Part shown: piece by piece, positions 21,449 through 33,104 of the stretch | How positions within the stretch are numbered: the stretch's first letter is position 1 | Layout: each line of letters opens with the position of its first letter | Source of the DNA: Nannochloropsis oceanica | Taxonomy: Eukaryota > Sar > Eustigmatophyceae > Eustigmatales > Monodopsidaceae | Reading direction: 5' to 3' | DNA: 64,000 bases | NCBI GenBank assembly: GCA_004519485.1 | Contig: CP038109.1 | Coordinates: forward strand, 396,001-460,000 | Position numbers and translations under genes: made by a program | The notes under the pieces: generated by a model | What the model saw: only the letters and a program-made list of their open reading frames with translations | What the model was told of the DNA's origin: nothing | Databases searched by the model: none

Positions 21449-22621
21449 TAGTGTTGGCCGCAGTAGCAGAATATAGGAATTTGCATGAAAACTGACAAAC
21501 GGTGATGACGACAGGTAACGACAAAGGTGAAATCATACGTAAATATGCTAGTTTAAAAAATTGTCTTGTAGAGGGAGGGAGAGACGAGACGTAAAATTAT
21601 AAACTAGATGAACAACAGTCTGGCAAGGACAGGAGGATATCATCGGAAAAGCACTGTGTGTTAAAAATGGAGATAAACGAGTTCCTCATGGCCATTCGTT
21701 TTCTGACGGCAGGGAGGGTCAGGAGGGATCGGAACGCGTGAGTAATGTAAAAGCAAGCAGATGGCACATTTTTTGGGTCTACTCCATCAGGTCATTCAAT
21801 TCGCCTCCCGTCCTCCTTTTTTTGCAGTACTCCTTCCTCCCATTCTTTTCGCCATCCCCATCCCCTCCCATCTCTTGTTCCTGAGAAACGTTAAACAACC
21901 ACTGTCCCATCTAGCCTGGAACTGCGCAGCCTAGAGCAGCCTCCTCTGTCTCGTCCTCGTTTTCGTTCTCGTCCTGGTGCTCCTCGTGACAGTCAAAACA
22001 CGCCGTACGCAAAAAAACAAAACTTTAGCGCACACATTAAATAATTCGTACCTTTCGTCCGTTCCTCCTTCTCGTCCCCCTCCCTCCCTCCATCCTTATA
22101 TTCTCCCCACTCGTACGTACATCCCGCGCCAAATAAAGCACAAAAAAGGACGGCACGTAACATACATACTAATGAATTGTACCTAGAAAATAAAGAAGAT
22201 AATTGAAATGTACTAAGATAAATATAGAAAAAAGACAGTGCAAAATAGATCTTCTCTACTCATGGTACGCCTTCATTGCTGCTTGCGATTTTTGTGCCCA
22301 CCACACCTTCTCCCAATTCTCTTCCCTCTTCTTTCTCGGCTGCTGCTATTGCGTATGCTGCGGCTGCTGCTATTACTACTACTCGTTCTTCTATTTCCAC
22401 CTCACTTACACACGTCCCGCGTATTCTCCCTGTTTCCTTCTCGCCCTCCCGCCCTCCCTCCTTCCCTCCCTCCAGCTTTTGGTTGAACAGGACTCCTTTT
22501 GAAGTTTTTCTTCCCCTGCACTTTGGCTCTTCGTCGCAGAAAGGTAGGGCAAAAGAAGTCACAAAAAATTGGAAATACGCGAACACATTGTTTCCTTCTC
22601 CTCGTTCACACCTTACTCCTT
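21449..22621. other. Convergent intergenic region, lumenal gene / CCT
   Basis: 1.17 kb with CT-rich tracts near 22050-22110 and 22300-22480. I see no supported gene. Confidence 0.5.
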
Positions 22622-23933
22622 TTACCGCTTCATTTTCTTGCTCACCGGGCCAACGCTCTGCATGCCCTCAACTTCGGCGGCTATAAAAGGTGTGCGGAAA
22701 AGCGAGCTCATCCGATGCCAGGTCTCCTTCCTCCTCTTCCTCAACGTACAGCGAATGTCGGAATTCCGATTAAAAAGGCTAATGAAGGAGTGCTGAAAAT
22801 CCCCTATGGTCTTGGTGGTGGTAGTGGCAACGTCATGCAAGTATTTTCTGGTTAGCAGAGTCGTCTCCTTCCATTGGGGTACATTCATCTCCTTGGCGCT
22901 GTAGCCCCGTTGGAGCTGCCGGAGGACGTAGTCGTCGTAGTGCACGATCACTGAAGGACGGCGAGGAAGGAGGGAGGGAAGAAGGGGAGGAGGGATCAAA
23001 ATCAGGAATATACATTAAGATGAACATCACGCTCCCCTCTTCCTCCCCTCCCTTCTTACACTACGTACCTCGGTTAATTATGTCCGACGTGGAGATGCCG
23101 TCCGTCCTCTGCGTCTCCAAGAACTTCCCGTTCCGCTTCAAGTGCGAATACACGTCCCCGTCATCCGCCTGCCCCGACGTATCCGCGTACGGCAACGCAT
23201 CATGGCACACATAATCTATATTATGCTTTGCCAAAAACTCGTCATTGACAACCCACGGTGCGTCCTCCACCACCTCATCCACCCACTTGCAATGCCTCAA
23301 GCTCTCATACCGCTCGTCTTCCGACATGACCGTAATCCCTTTGTACTGGTGAGTAACGGAATCACTGCAACACCCCACCATCAAATGTGTGTGAGGATAC
23401 AGCTTTTTTGCCTGCTCCAAGGCCTTAGCATGGCCAAAGTGAAACAAATCAAAAATACCGTCGGCGTAGAGACGGACCGGCATTCCAGTCAACGTCCCCC
23501 GGTCTCCTTCTTGTAGGAGTTCAAGTTTGGGCCGGTAATCGATCTGTTCCCTCTCTCCCTCGTCCGTCTCGCCTTCGTCTTCCGAGGAGGAAGCCGCGGA
23601 GGAGGAGGAGGAGGAGGAGGAGGAGGAGGAGTCGGGAAAAGAGGAAGAGGAGGCGAAGGAGGAGAGACGCCCTTGTTGATGTCTGGGGACAGTCGTTTCG
23701 GGGCTTTGGGACCTCAATTTTACGGAAGAAGAGAAGGACGACGAGGAAGAAGAGATAAAAGTTGAGGAAGAGGAGGTGATGGTGGAGGTATGTGGCTGTT
23801 GGTGACGGGGATGCAGGTTGTCCTGCTGCCGCCCCGTCTCCTCTTCCTCTTCTTTCAATGCCCTGGGGCGTTTGCTGCTATCGCTCGTGCCATTGCTCTT
23901 GCACACCTCGCTGCGCTTCTGCCGGACAACCAT
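22622..23933 (-). CDS. PCYT1: Choline-phosphate cytidylyltransferase, two exons
   Basis: Makes CDP-choline from CTP and phosphocholine, the rate-setting step of the Kennedy pathway to phosphatidylcholine. Exons are 23933-23069 and 22950-22622 (donor GTACGT, acceptor TTCAG, phase 1), 397 aa. The catalytic core begins about residue 165: [20 protein letters not shown] has the HxGH motif. [20 protein letters not shown] crosses the splice site and, with [11 protein letters not shown], marks the choline rather than ethanolamine enzyme. The N-terminal 150 residues are Ser/acidic low-complexity, including a GGAGGA-encoded Ser run. The usual C-terminal amphipathic membrane-binding helix is not obvious. 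The frame is open further upstream, so a longer N-terminus is possible. Confidence 0.93.
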
Positions 23934-24717
23934 ACTGCCTTCGGGGTGGTGAGAGAACCCGCTGGGCTGACGCTGGAAAGACAGCACTTGAAATGGGAGG
24001 AGCACGTGTGGGTAACGGGCAACGATAGCACTGGGAAGGCGGCCGAGCAGTGCAGAGGGCTGGGTATTGTGGGGCCATGAAGGGGAGTGAGAGGGAGAGG
24101 TCAGCAGTGTTTCAAGTACGCGTAAGTAAAAAGCAAGGTAGGCATGCTTCCAGGCCCCACAAATGCCATCACGAAGGCAACAAGCGAGCACCTTAGCGCC
24201 GCGCCGCGTGGGTGGCTCGCTACTGCATGAACATCTCGAAGCAATGTGGCGACCAAGACCAAGGCGAGCTTAGGGATGGAGGTGCACGGTTGTAAACGAG
24301 GGAAAGCGTTGCTTACTAAGCATCCACTTGTTGGCCAGGATGACACGTGCTCCGCCTCTGTCCAAAGCCACTCACAAACGCGCAACGAAGCGTAGAGCCC
24401 CCAAGGGCGTATCGGGATAGGCTCAAGCACTTCTCGCCAAACTTGCGTTCGATGCGTGCGATGTCGTAGGACGTTCTATTCTATGGATCTCGGTCTGTGT
24501 GCATCTTGTGAGGGTCCATGCATGAGGGCATGGAAAAAGGCCAGCTTCGCATCGACAGGAAGTCATCGCGCGGGCCGGATGGTCGATCTCTTCCGAGTCG
24601 GAGCCATGCTTGGGCGTTTAACTTGCATGCGCCTCTTTCCCTACCTATTCACACACATGACACGCCCCACACCTGCCGTACTTCATATGCACAACGCAGG
24701 AGATTTGCTGCCGCTCT
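23934..24717. promoter_or_regulatory. Divergent intergenic region, CCT / lipase
   Basis: 784 bp between two opposite starts of lipid genes, with no supported gene. A shared promoter region is likely; no element could be named. Confidence 0.45.
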
Positions 24718-26423
24718 ATGCACTGGAGGGCCGCCATCTTGATCCTTTTGTTGTCGTCTGCCTCATTTGCTTTCAGTTTCCATAGGACACTCCCACGCCC
24801 CACGTCCACACTCCTCGTCAAGACTCACGCTTTGCCTCTCGTCAACCCTCCCCCGGCTTTTGCAATGGACAACCCGCTGCAGCAGTGTCTCAGTCGCCAC
24901 CGCATGGAGACGGCTTGGGATAATCAGCACGGGGCCTATGTCACGTCGGATGCCCACGGGGGGCGGCTCTTCACGCGGTGCGTTGAAAGCAGGGAGGGAT
25001 AGAGGGGCTAAGAGTGACAGCCTCTAGCGAAATACCTTCTCCCTCCTTTCCTCTCACCCGTAATCTGCCATACAACCAATCCGTCCCATAGCTCCTGGAT
25101 TCCCAAAGATCGTGTGAAGCCCGCGGCCTGCATCTTCTTGGTGCACGGCGTCAACGAGCACGTGGGCAGGTACGATGACATGGCCCACTCTCTCACCCGC
25201 CAGGGCTATGCAGGTAACGACAATGGTAGGAAAGGGAGAAGATTTATGCTAGCATCTGCATAATTGTAATTTTTGTACCTTTCTCTCCTAAAATGCATGA
25301 CTTTATCTTCCCTTCCAACCTCCTCAACCCCCCTTATCCATACTACCTCCCTCGTTTGTCCCAGTCTTCGGCCACGATCAGTGGGGCCACGGATTGAGCG
25401 GGGGCTTTAAAGGCGACGTGGAAAATCTGAATTACCTTATCAAAGACTTGAAGCAGCTCATCCGCGCTCAGCGACAATCCCACCCAGAAGTGCCTTTCTT
25501 TATTGTCGGTACGTTTCTCTGAATATGGGCAGGGAGCTTGCCAAGTTTCGACGGGTCAGCGAGGGAAAAGTGACAGTAAAAGGAAGGGGAATAATGCTGG
25601 TGCATTGTGATCTATGGATCTAGCGTCTTTGGAGGGATCTTCAAGGCCTTTTCTGTCGTGTAATTCATGACTGCGTGCTAATCTCCGCCTTCCCCCCCTT
25701 CCCCCCCACCAAGCCCACTCCATGGGCACCATCGTCGGCTTCCACGCCGCCTACGAACTCTCCATCGAATCCCCTTCTTTCCTCGACGGCATTATCTTCT
25801 CCGGGTGTGCCCTTGTCCCCGGGCCCTCCGCCGCTTCCCCGTTCGGTCTCCGTTGCCTCTTCGCATTGACCAAAAGCGAGTGGGCGTCCGGGGCCATTGG
25901 AGGATTCATGGCCAAGATCGACCCGCGCGGGCCTTTGGCGCCTGTTATTGAATCGGAACTGACGCGGGATTTGGTTGAAATAGACGTGATTAAAGACGAT
26001 CCCTTGCACAACAGGGGGCCACTGCTTAACAGGACCGGAAATCAGATTCTCTTAAAATGCCGAGAAATGAAGGAGCGACTGCCGCATTTCACCATGCCCT
26101 TCCTAGCGATGCATGGGGCGGCAGACACGATCACCTTGCCGGAGGGGACTCAAATTTTGTTTGATCACGCGGGATCGACGGTGAAGACGTTGAAGTTTTA
26201 CCCGGGGTTGTTCCACGAGCTATTCTTGGAGATCCCGGAAGCAAGGACGATGGTGTTGGGGGATGTGCATGCATTCTTGTCAGATATTGTGTACAAGAAG
26301 AATGATAGCTTGTTGTTGCAGCAGCAGCAGGGGTTGGGAGGGGCACCGGGAGCTGGTAAGGATGTGAAGGAGCAGACATGGGTGGAGAAAGGGAAGGAGG
26401 GGAGGAGGGAGGTGGCGGAATGA
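24718..26423 (+). CDS. Monoacylglycerol-lipase-like serine hydrolase, probably plastid-targeted, four exons
   Basis: An alpha/beta-hydrolase likely cleaving mono- or lysolipids. Exons are 24718-24977, 25092-25213, 25365-25508 and 25714-26423, all GT-AG and frame-consistent, 411 aa. The start gives a signal peptide MHWRAAILILLLSSASFAF whose ASFAF end resembles the heterokont ASAFAP motif. The basic segment HRTLPRPTSTLLVKTHALPL then fits a transit peptide. The oxyanion strand is ACIFLVHGVNEHVGRYDDMA. The nucleophile elbow, formed by the last splice, is FIVAHSMGT with Ala in place of the usual first Gly, as in some bacterial lipases. Candidate acid and base are in LAMHGAADTITLPEG and YPGLFHELFLE. 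The C-terminal tail is Gln/Gly/Lys-rich. Substrate is unproven. Confidence 0.87.
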
Positions 26424-27164
26424 GTGTGCGCGCAGAATATTGTGTAGCGGCCTGTTTCTATACTATACTGGCGCCCTCCTTTCTTTTTAAAAAATGCCCT
26501 CCCGAGGATGCATTTGAAATAAAGGAATCAAGTCTTAGCCAATGAAGAAAAATTTAGTAGTTAGTGGAAGACATAGGTCAGTACTGTGAGTTGTGCATAC
26601 GCCAAGGGGAAGATGGAGCGTGGGAGGGGTAGTGCAGGCGGGCAAGAAAGACAGAGCTTGAGGGCTCACTCGGCTCAGGAGAATGAGTAGGGGAAAGGCG
26701 ACCTCTGGCGGGGAGGACGGGGGAGGACAACAGGAAAACGCTTCTCCACGTACAGTGTGTATACAAATTTCTTTCGAAATACGTCATCCTCTCCAGCACG
26801 AAAAGACCAGGAAGAAAAAGAGAAAGGAGGAGAGGTGAAGTCGACCGAACGAACGTAACTTAAAGCCCACATAGCCGAAAATCTATACGGCAATGATAAC
26901 TGAGGTAGACGCGAACTCACTTTTCTCTCATGCCATTTTCGTCACGATTCATCTTGGTTTCTAGCTCTTTACACACAACGCCATTACATATCCTACCGCC
27001 TTCTCGGTGCTTCTCCCATTCCCCTCCCCTTTCCTGTCCCCTCAAATTTCAAACAACAAACAAAGAGGGTTGAGCAACCAGGCAGGAAGCACAAAAAGTT
27101 ACCTGGATCTAGGCCCCCAAAAGGCCTGCCGTCCACCCCATCTTCTTCTTCTTCCAGCTCTCGC
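26424..27164. other. Convergent intergenic region, lipase / PNPOx
   Basis: 741 bp between two stop codons; 3' UTRs presumed. I see no gene. Confidence 0.5.
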
Positions 27165-28233
27165 TCAGGGCTGCAACCTCTCCAGCGCCCACTTCCTCCC
27201 ACCCGCTTTCCCCTCCTCCTGCAACAACGCATATGCCAATCGATCGTGCAAGCGCGACTGCCTTCCCTTCCAAAACTCCACTCTCTCCGGCACCAATCGG
27301 AAACCACCCCAATGCTCAGGCTTTGGGACCGGCTGGACCTGCCCCTCGTTATCTTCCTCTTTTTCGCCCCCAAACCGCGCGCACACATCTTCGTATTGCG
27401 CTTCCAAGGCGGCGCGGGATCCGATGGGACGGCTTTGGTTTGAGGCCCACGCTCCGATCCGGCTCCCACGGGGGCGGCTATTGAAGTACGCTTGGCTCTC
27501 GGCCTCGGCCACGCGCTCCACGGTGCCCTCTATCCTCACGGATCGTTCTAAATCTCCCCACCAAAAAGTCAAGCAAGCTGGTGGCCCTGCTGCTGGCGCT
27601 GTTTTCGCGAGAGGAGAAAATGATGTGAGATTAAAGGATTTTATCGACTGGATGTTAAAAGTCAGATACACAGTGAGGGGACAAAGGTTAGACAGGATAT
27701 AGCACCGTAAGGATGGGAGGGGGCGTACCATCGACGCCGTCCACATGAAAAGCTGCCGCTGCCAGCTCTTGTCCTTTGCGCGATTGGTAGTTGGTGTACC
27801 AGACAAAGCCTCGGTCATCCAGTCCCTTGAGCAACACATACCGGCCCGACGGTTTCCCATCCGCGCTGACTGTGGACAAACACATGGCGTTGGGTTCGAC
27901 GACTTTCGCGGCGACGGCCTCGTCGAGCCAACGTCGAAAGAGGGTCATAGGTTCGGAGGGCACTTCATGCTCCTCCAGGCCCGAAGCCGAATATTCTTTC
28001 CGAAGGTCCGCGACGGCCTGCATGGGTGTGCTGGATGAGAGGAACCGACGGGAGTCCTGGCCGTGATCTTGGCGGAAATGAGGGAGCGCGAGGGAGGAGG
28101 ACGATGCGCCAAGGAAGGCAGCAGCAGTGGCCGTGCAGCGGGCGCTTCCACGAGCAGGCAAAGATAGCATGCAGCAAGCGAAGACGACAGCAGCGGTGTG
28201 AGTTAGAAAGATGTAGAGAAGACGGCCAGGCAT
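27165..28233 (-). CDS. PDXH: Pyridoxamine 5'-phosphate oxidase, two exons
   Basis: FMN enzyme oxidising pyridoxine- or pyridoxamine-phosphate to pyridoxal phosphate, the last step of vitamin B6 cofactor salvage. Exons are 28233-27729 and 27598-27165 (donor GTACGC, acceptor AACAG, phase 1), 312 aa. Conserved blocks are AMCLSTVSADGKPSGRYVLL, FVWYTNYQSRKGQELA, FWWGDLERSVRIEGTVERV, and the C-terminal FWKGRQSRLHDR with ALERLQP at the very end, which is where the family ends. A hydrophobic segment near the start (LLYIFLTHTAAVVFACCML) ahead of an Ala/Ser-rich part suggests an organellar, possibly plastid, leader. The ATG at 28233 is the first giving this leader. Confidence 0.94.
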
Positions 28234-29615
28234 GTATGGAAGGACACGTGCCCTAAAGTAGGGGGGAAGGGATGAGTGAGTAAGCAACAACTCATAAGCT
28301 GGCGAGCGAGCGGGTTGTCTGGGTGTGCCTGCGGCCGGCATTAACCGATGAGGGCAACTCCTGGCAATCCTGTTCCTAGACGAGGAAGAGCTGAAGTCGT
28401 CTACCCTGATGTTAAGCGCTAGAAAGAGAAGTCTATCTGCTTTACAGCTCCTCATAGGCGTGTTTAGCATGCACACAGACTGTGAAGTGAGTGGGCTGTG
28501 CCCGTTGCCATCGCTAGCAGATGACTCGGTGATTTCTGTATGAGAGAAGGAAAAGGCCACGTGAGATCAAATTCCACGGCATATCCTTAATTCCTTCTTA
28601 AATCATCCACTTCCCGTTGACCTGCTTGCCAATACCCTTACCACCGAAAAGGCCTGTCAAAGGTCGAGTGGAATTCTTGGGCGATGCGCACCGCACACAC
28701 GCATGTGCTGTCAGTCTGAATGATCGTGAACATCCACCTGTCTCGGAGAACAAGAGGTGGCAGTGGCACATTCTTCTGGCTCGCGTAATGCGACCCACGC
28801 ACCTCTTTCTTGGATGCTTTTCTTCCCTCCATGCACCTCATAGCACGGACCACGTGTCCCACACAGGATTTGAAGCCTGGTCCTTAGAGCACCGCATGTA
28901 TGTTTGTGTGCTGGATAGGCGGCCAAGGCAGAATGGCTTGGACAGGCCACAGCTTCGACGATCTTGTGTCCACATTTCCATGTCCCGGGCACAGCTCTTA
29001 CATGCCTTTTTACGTCTCCAGGATGCAGGCACATTTACAGTGAGAAATGTTACATAGCCCTTCTTCACACTGATCAACAGGACCGTACCAACGCCATACG
29101 CCAGACGGCAGGGACAACAGTCGGCAAAGCCAGCTCGGGAGCTCTGGTGTAGCTGTTACTTGTCTCCCAACGCGCGAGGAGCAGAGATCGGCTTCTCTAA
29201 TACTGCCATTATCGCAGCACCAAAGCAAGCTTTGCCCCCACACACCTGACAATAGCACACAAAGCTTGTACAACACGTGATGATACCTCGGACAGCATTC
29301 GATGGTTGTGGTAGAAGGACTAAATATCCATGGTCTGCGCCAGCCGGGGAAGCCAACTGCTTCATTTTGTGAATGAGCGCCGGTTCGATACTACACCATG
29401 ATTTTTGCAAGCACTCACATACCGTGCTCATACACACATCATATACATGCACACAGGCCCTTCCGAGGTGTTCTGTCCTTCTCCCCGCCTTCGCTCCCTG
29501 TCGCCCATATAACAGTGGCAGCAACAGCGGCATCAGCAGCAGCAGCAGCAGTAGCAGCAGCAGCAGCCGTCGCTTGGACACACGAACAGCCGCCCTCTCC
29601 ACTCCTATCTCAAAG
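28234..29615. other. Divergent intergenic region, PNPOx / GT2
   Basis: 1.4 kb. A CAG-rich stretch at 29535-29570 sits in the presumed 5' UTR of the GT2 gene. A minus-strand fragment at 28600-28660, encoding LFGGKGIGKQVNGKWMI behind an AG acceptor-like site, might be a 3'-terminal exon, but I found no partner exons. Confidence 0.4.
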
Positions 29616-31631
29616 ATGCACACCAGCAGCAGCAGCTTCCGTAGCAGCGGCATGAGGGCCGACCCGCCCGCGGCGGGCGCCCCCGCGGGAGCCATCTTCC
29701 CTCCGGCCGGGAGCAATGCCGTTCCCGCAGGATACTCCGTCGCTGAGCCCATCGCCTCCTCAGTCGCAACCAAGGCTGCAGGTATGCCTCCCCGACCGGC
29801 CGGCGCCATGATCGTGGAGATGGGGTCCATGGAAGACCACCACCACAGCGAGACCTCGTCCGCCACCGGCTCCATCTCCCAGCCCGACCTGGACGTGAAT
29901 TTCAACGCTGCCATTTACTCCACCCTCAAGCAGAAAATCCACGACCGGTCCTTCGTTGTGGCTGCGCAGCTGGCACAACTTTGCTACTTGACCTGGCGTT
30001 GGTACTACTTTCTAATTACCCCCTCTACGCTCTACGTATCCTTGCCCTTTATTATTGCCGAGACGATGATCGTGCTTGGCGGTTCTTTCATCACCTACTT
30101 CTTGGTGTGGAACCAATGCAAGCGGCCCAAACTCCGCCTCGTGGACCTGAAATTGGAACGGCGCGAGCTGCCCACCGTGGATGTGATGATTCCTTGCTAT
30201 AATGAGCCGGTGGAGATTGTGCGGCAGACGACGCTAGCAGCCTTGGCTATGGACTACCCCAAGGAGAAGCTTGCAGTCATTGTCTGCGATGATGGGAATT
30301 CATCGGCCATGCGCGCGTTGATTGCACAGTTGCGGGCAGATATGGGAGGGAGTAAGGCGACGTTGCGGTACATCGCCCGGAAGAAGATTCCCGGTGTCCC
30401 TCACCACGCCAAGGCTGGGAATATCAACAATGCCTTGATGAACGAGGGCACGAGCGGGGATTTCATTGTGATTTTCGACTGTGACATGATTTGTCGCCCC
30501 GAGTATTTGCAGTGTGTTTTGCCGCATTTTTACAAGCTGGAGGCAGATGCCCTGGTGGTGGATGAGCGCATCGCCATGGTCCAGACACCGCAGGCCTTCG
30601 TGAATGTCCCTGAGGACGACCCTCTTGGTCAGCAGTACCGATATTTCTACGGTCCCGTCCTGCATGGGTGGGACGCGGTGGATTCGACGCCATGCTGTGG
30701 CACCAATGTGACCTTCTCCCGCAAGGCCTTGTTGTCTGTGGGGGGATTTACTTACGGAAGCATTACGGAGGATTTCCTGACGTCGATGACGCTGCACTCG
30801 CACGGTTTCAAGACAAAGTACATCCACGAATATTTGGCCAAGGGTCTCTCACCTGAAAGTGTGCATGACTTTATGAAACAGCGCTTTCGATGGGCGGCGG
30901 GTGGATTGGAGATTTTTGTGCGGAACAACGCCTTGTTCAAGCGGGGCCTGTCGCCGACGCAGAAGTTTTTGTACTTTTGGGCTGGATTCAACACGTGCTT
31001 GTCGATCCCGATGGTGTACCTGATCTATTGCCCCATCATTTACCTGCTCGGCCAGTCAAGAGTGCAGATTGCGACATTTGACACGATTGAGTATTTTGTG
31101 TTCTTCCTGCCGTACATGTTTTTGCAACTGTGCTGCATGCGCATTTCGTACCGCGACGTGCCGTCGATTTACTTGCGTCGGTCGTTGCAAGAGTCCGTGT
31201 TTATGCTGTTCTGCTATGCGCGCGCTGTGATCACGGTGGTGGTAGGGTTTAAGTTGGGGTTCAAGGTGACGAGCAAGGACGCCGAGGCGAGCGAATTCCG
31301 GAAAAGCTTCAACTGGTGCATTCCCTACGTCATCTACTACTTCCTCGGCTCCATGTCCTTGGGCTTCGGGGTTTTGAACATGTACCGCGCCTTCCAAGCC
31401 CCAGACCACTCCCCCAAATCGATGGCCGCCGTGGCCGTCTCCCTGTTTTGGATTGTTTTCATCATGTGGCAGATGTGGCCCCCCATCGGCTACCTCCTTC
31501 GTTGTCTCGACCCCAGTCCTCAAGTAGAAAAGGCTTCTCCAACACTCGGGTCTTCTTCAGGGGCTTTCTCCACTCCTGCTCCCGCGGGTGCCGTTGGTGT
31601 TCTCCCGGCAGCGGCGCATGTGTCAGTCTAA
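29616..31631 (+). CDS. Cellulose-synthase-like family 2 glycosyltransferase
   Basis: Processive membrane glycosyltransferase probably making a beta-glucan or related wall polysaccharide from a UDP-sugar. The gene is intronless, 671 aa from the ATG at 29616, which has A at -3. An upstream in-frame ATG at 29373 has poor context and adds a Ser-repeat leader. Membrane spans flank the catalytic domain: two before it (about 115-165) and several after it. The GT2 motifs are in order: VDVMIPCYNEP, VCDDGNS (first Asp), IFDCDMICRP (DxD), TPCCGTNVTFSR, GSITEDFLTS (TED) and KQRFRWAAGG (Q-x-x-R-W). The set defines a BcsA/CesA-like synthase. Whether it makes cellulose cannot be read from sequence. Confidence 0.9.
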   Translation: MHTSSSSFRSSGMRADPPAAGAPAGAIFPPAGSNAVPAGYSVAEPIASSVATKAAGMPPRPAGAMIVEMGSMEDHHHSETSSATGSISQPDLDVNFNAAIYSTLKQKIHDRSFVVAAQLAQLCYLTWRWYYFLITPSTLYVSLPFIIAETMIVLGGSFITYFLVWNQCKRPKLRLVDLKLERRELPTVDVMIPCYNEPVEIVRQTTLAALAMDYPKEKLAVIVCDDGNSSAMRALIAQLRADMGGSKATLRYIARKKIPGVPHHAKAGNINNALMNEGTSGDFIVIFDCDMICRPEYLQCVLPHFYKLEADALVVDERIAMVQTPQAFVNVPEDDPLGQQYRYFYGPVLHGWDAVDSTPCCGTNVTFSRKALLSVGGFTYGSITEDFLTSMTLHSHGFKTKYIHEYLAKGLSPESVHDFMKQRFRWAAGGLEIFVRNNALFKRGLSPTQKFLYFWAGFNTCLSIPMVYLIYCPIIYLLGQSRVQIATFDTIEYFVFFLPYMFLQLCCMRISYRDVPSIYLRRSLQESVFMLFCYARAVITVVVGFKLGFKVTSKDAEASEFRKSFNWCIPYVIYYFLGSMSLGFGVLNMYRAFQAPDHSPKSMAAVAVSLFWIVFIMWQMWPPIGYLLRCLDPSPQVEKASPTLGSSSGAFSTPAPAGAVGVLPAAAHVSV

Positions 31632-31942
31632 GCCGAGAGAGGGAGAGGGGGAAGGGAAGGGGGAAGGGAAATGCAGAGAAGGAAACGATAGTTTTGAAAA
31701 GGGGTAATGAAATGATGACCTCCCCATCATTTCCTCCCCATTCGTCGTCTTGAGTGCTTTCCCCCCTTTTTCCCCTCACTCCCTGTGTGTGTTTCGATAT
31801 TGAGCAAGCCAAACCCTAGCCATTGAGAGACTATAGATATACTTATTATTGCATTTACTTTTTTATCATCCGAGCGAGCGTAAACAGAGCAGCAGCAGCT
31901 GCGGCTGCAGTAGTAGTAGTCTGATAGCGGGGAAGAATAGTA

Positions 31943-31997
31943 AAGGAGGAAGGGAGGAAGGAAGGAAGGAAGGCAGGAAGGAAGGGTGGAAGGGAGC
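31943..31997. repeat. GGAA-rich tetranucleotide microsatellite
   Basis: An interrupted run of AGGA/GGAA units in the 3' flank of the GT2 gene. Confidence 0.85.
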
Positions 31998-32504
31998 AAG
32001 AGATGGGGATTTTTTTGTTGATAGAAAACGGTATCCTTGATTTCTGTATATTATTTACATAGGATGAACCGAGGAAAGATAAAGGGATGAGAGAGAAGCT
32101 AAGTAAGGGTTTGTGGACCATGCAAATGGGTGAATACAGAGGAGAAGGCGCGGTGGTCAGGTCTTCCTGAGAGGAGTTTGGCAATCAGCGAATGCAGACC
32201 TATTAGAATAGGGAACTGTGGCTTTGGACCGAGAGGAGAAATAGAGAGAGAATTTGGGTGGTTTTATGTGTGTTTGCGTGGTGGTCAGGCAGGCGAGCCA
32301 TTTTAGATGGCTCTCGTTTGCACAGCCACTGCCTCTGATGCTCGTAGCAACACATTAAGAGTGCAGACAAGGAGCAGGTGTGACAGCACGCAGCAGCAGA
32401 GCGAGAGTCTAGATCTTTATGTCGGCACCAGGAAGCAATTCTATAAGAAAAGAGGGAGCGGGGGGCTCTAATCAGTCGTGATCGTGTCCCTCAAGTCGTT
32501 TTAT

Positions 32505-32566
32505 GTAAGTGTATATGTGTGTGTATGTGTGTGTGCGCGCGTGTATGGGGATATATTTGTGTGTAG
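32505..32566. repeat. GT/TG-rich microsatellite
   Basis: Alternating purine-pyrimidine tract with TGTGTG and GCGCGC blocks; such tracts can adopt Z-DNA. Confidence 0.8.
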
Positions 32567-33077
32567 ATGTTGTGGTCTACGACATCAAAAACTGAAAAAT
32601 CAACAATAACAAAACCAAAACAACAACGATGACCACAACACCAAAATGATCACCACGAACATGCCAGGGCGTGTTATCGTCTCAAATGCGTCCATGTCTA
32701 AGAGGGATAGAACGTGAAAGGGAGTGTGCGAGAGAAAGGGAGAGCGAGCACACCAAGATTAGCGATAAACGAGGGAGTATTGATGCACAGGAGTACCCCC
32801 AAAATGAAGTCCCAGCCCCCTTCATTTTGATGGGGCCGCAAATGCAGCTCCTGCTTAAGCGTTGAACACACAGGGCGGGAGCGTTGGATGGGGATATATA
32901 TGCAAGTGGGGGAATGAGGAGTTTTTGAGGAAGACGTTTTGTGTTACCCAGGGGATTCGCACAACGCTTACCATAACAACAAGAACAAATATTATGGTCA
33001 GTCAAAGGGGTTTAAAGGGGAAATTGATAGTGAAAGAGAAGAGTGGACGAATGATTTGAAAAGACACATTCAAGGAG

Positions 33078-33104
33078 TGAAGGAGCGAAGGAGCGAAGGA
33101 GCGA
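33078..33104. repeat. Short tandem array of GAAGGAGC
   Basis: About three tandem copies of an 8-bp unit. Confidence 0.75.

Noticed and set aside
28598-28798. Minus-strand fragment ending GKGIGKQVNGKWMI
   Set aside because: It could be a terminal exon, but no partner exons with matching phase were found, so no gene is claimed.
32505-33104. Possible CRISPR-like array
   Set aside because: The repeats are simple microsatellites without regular spacers, and the DNA is eukaryotic nuclear.
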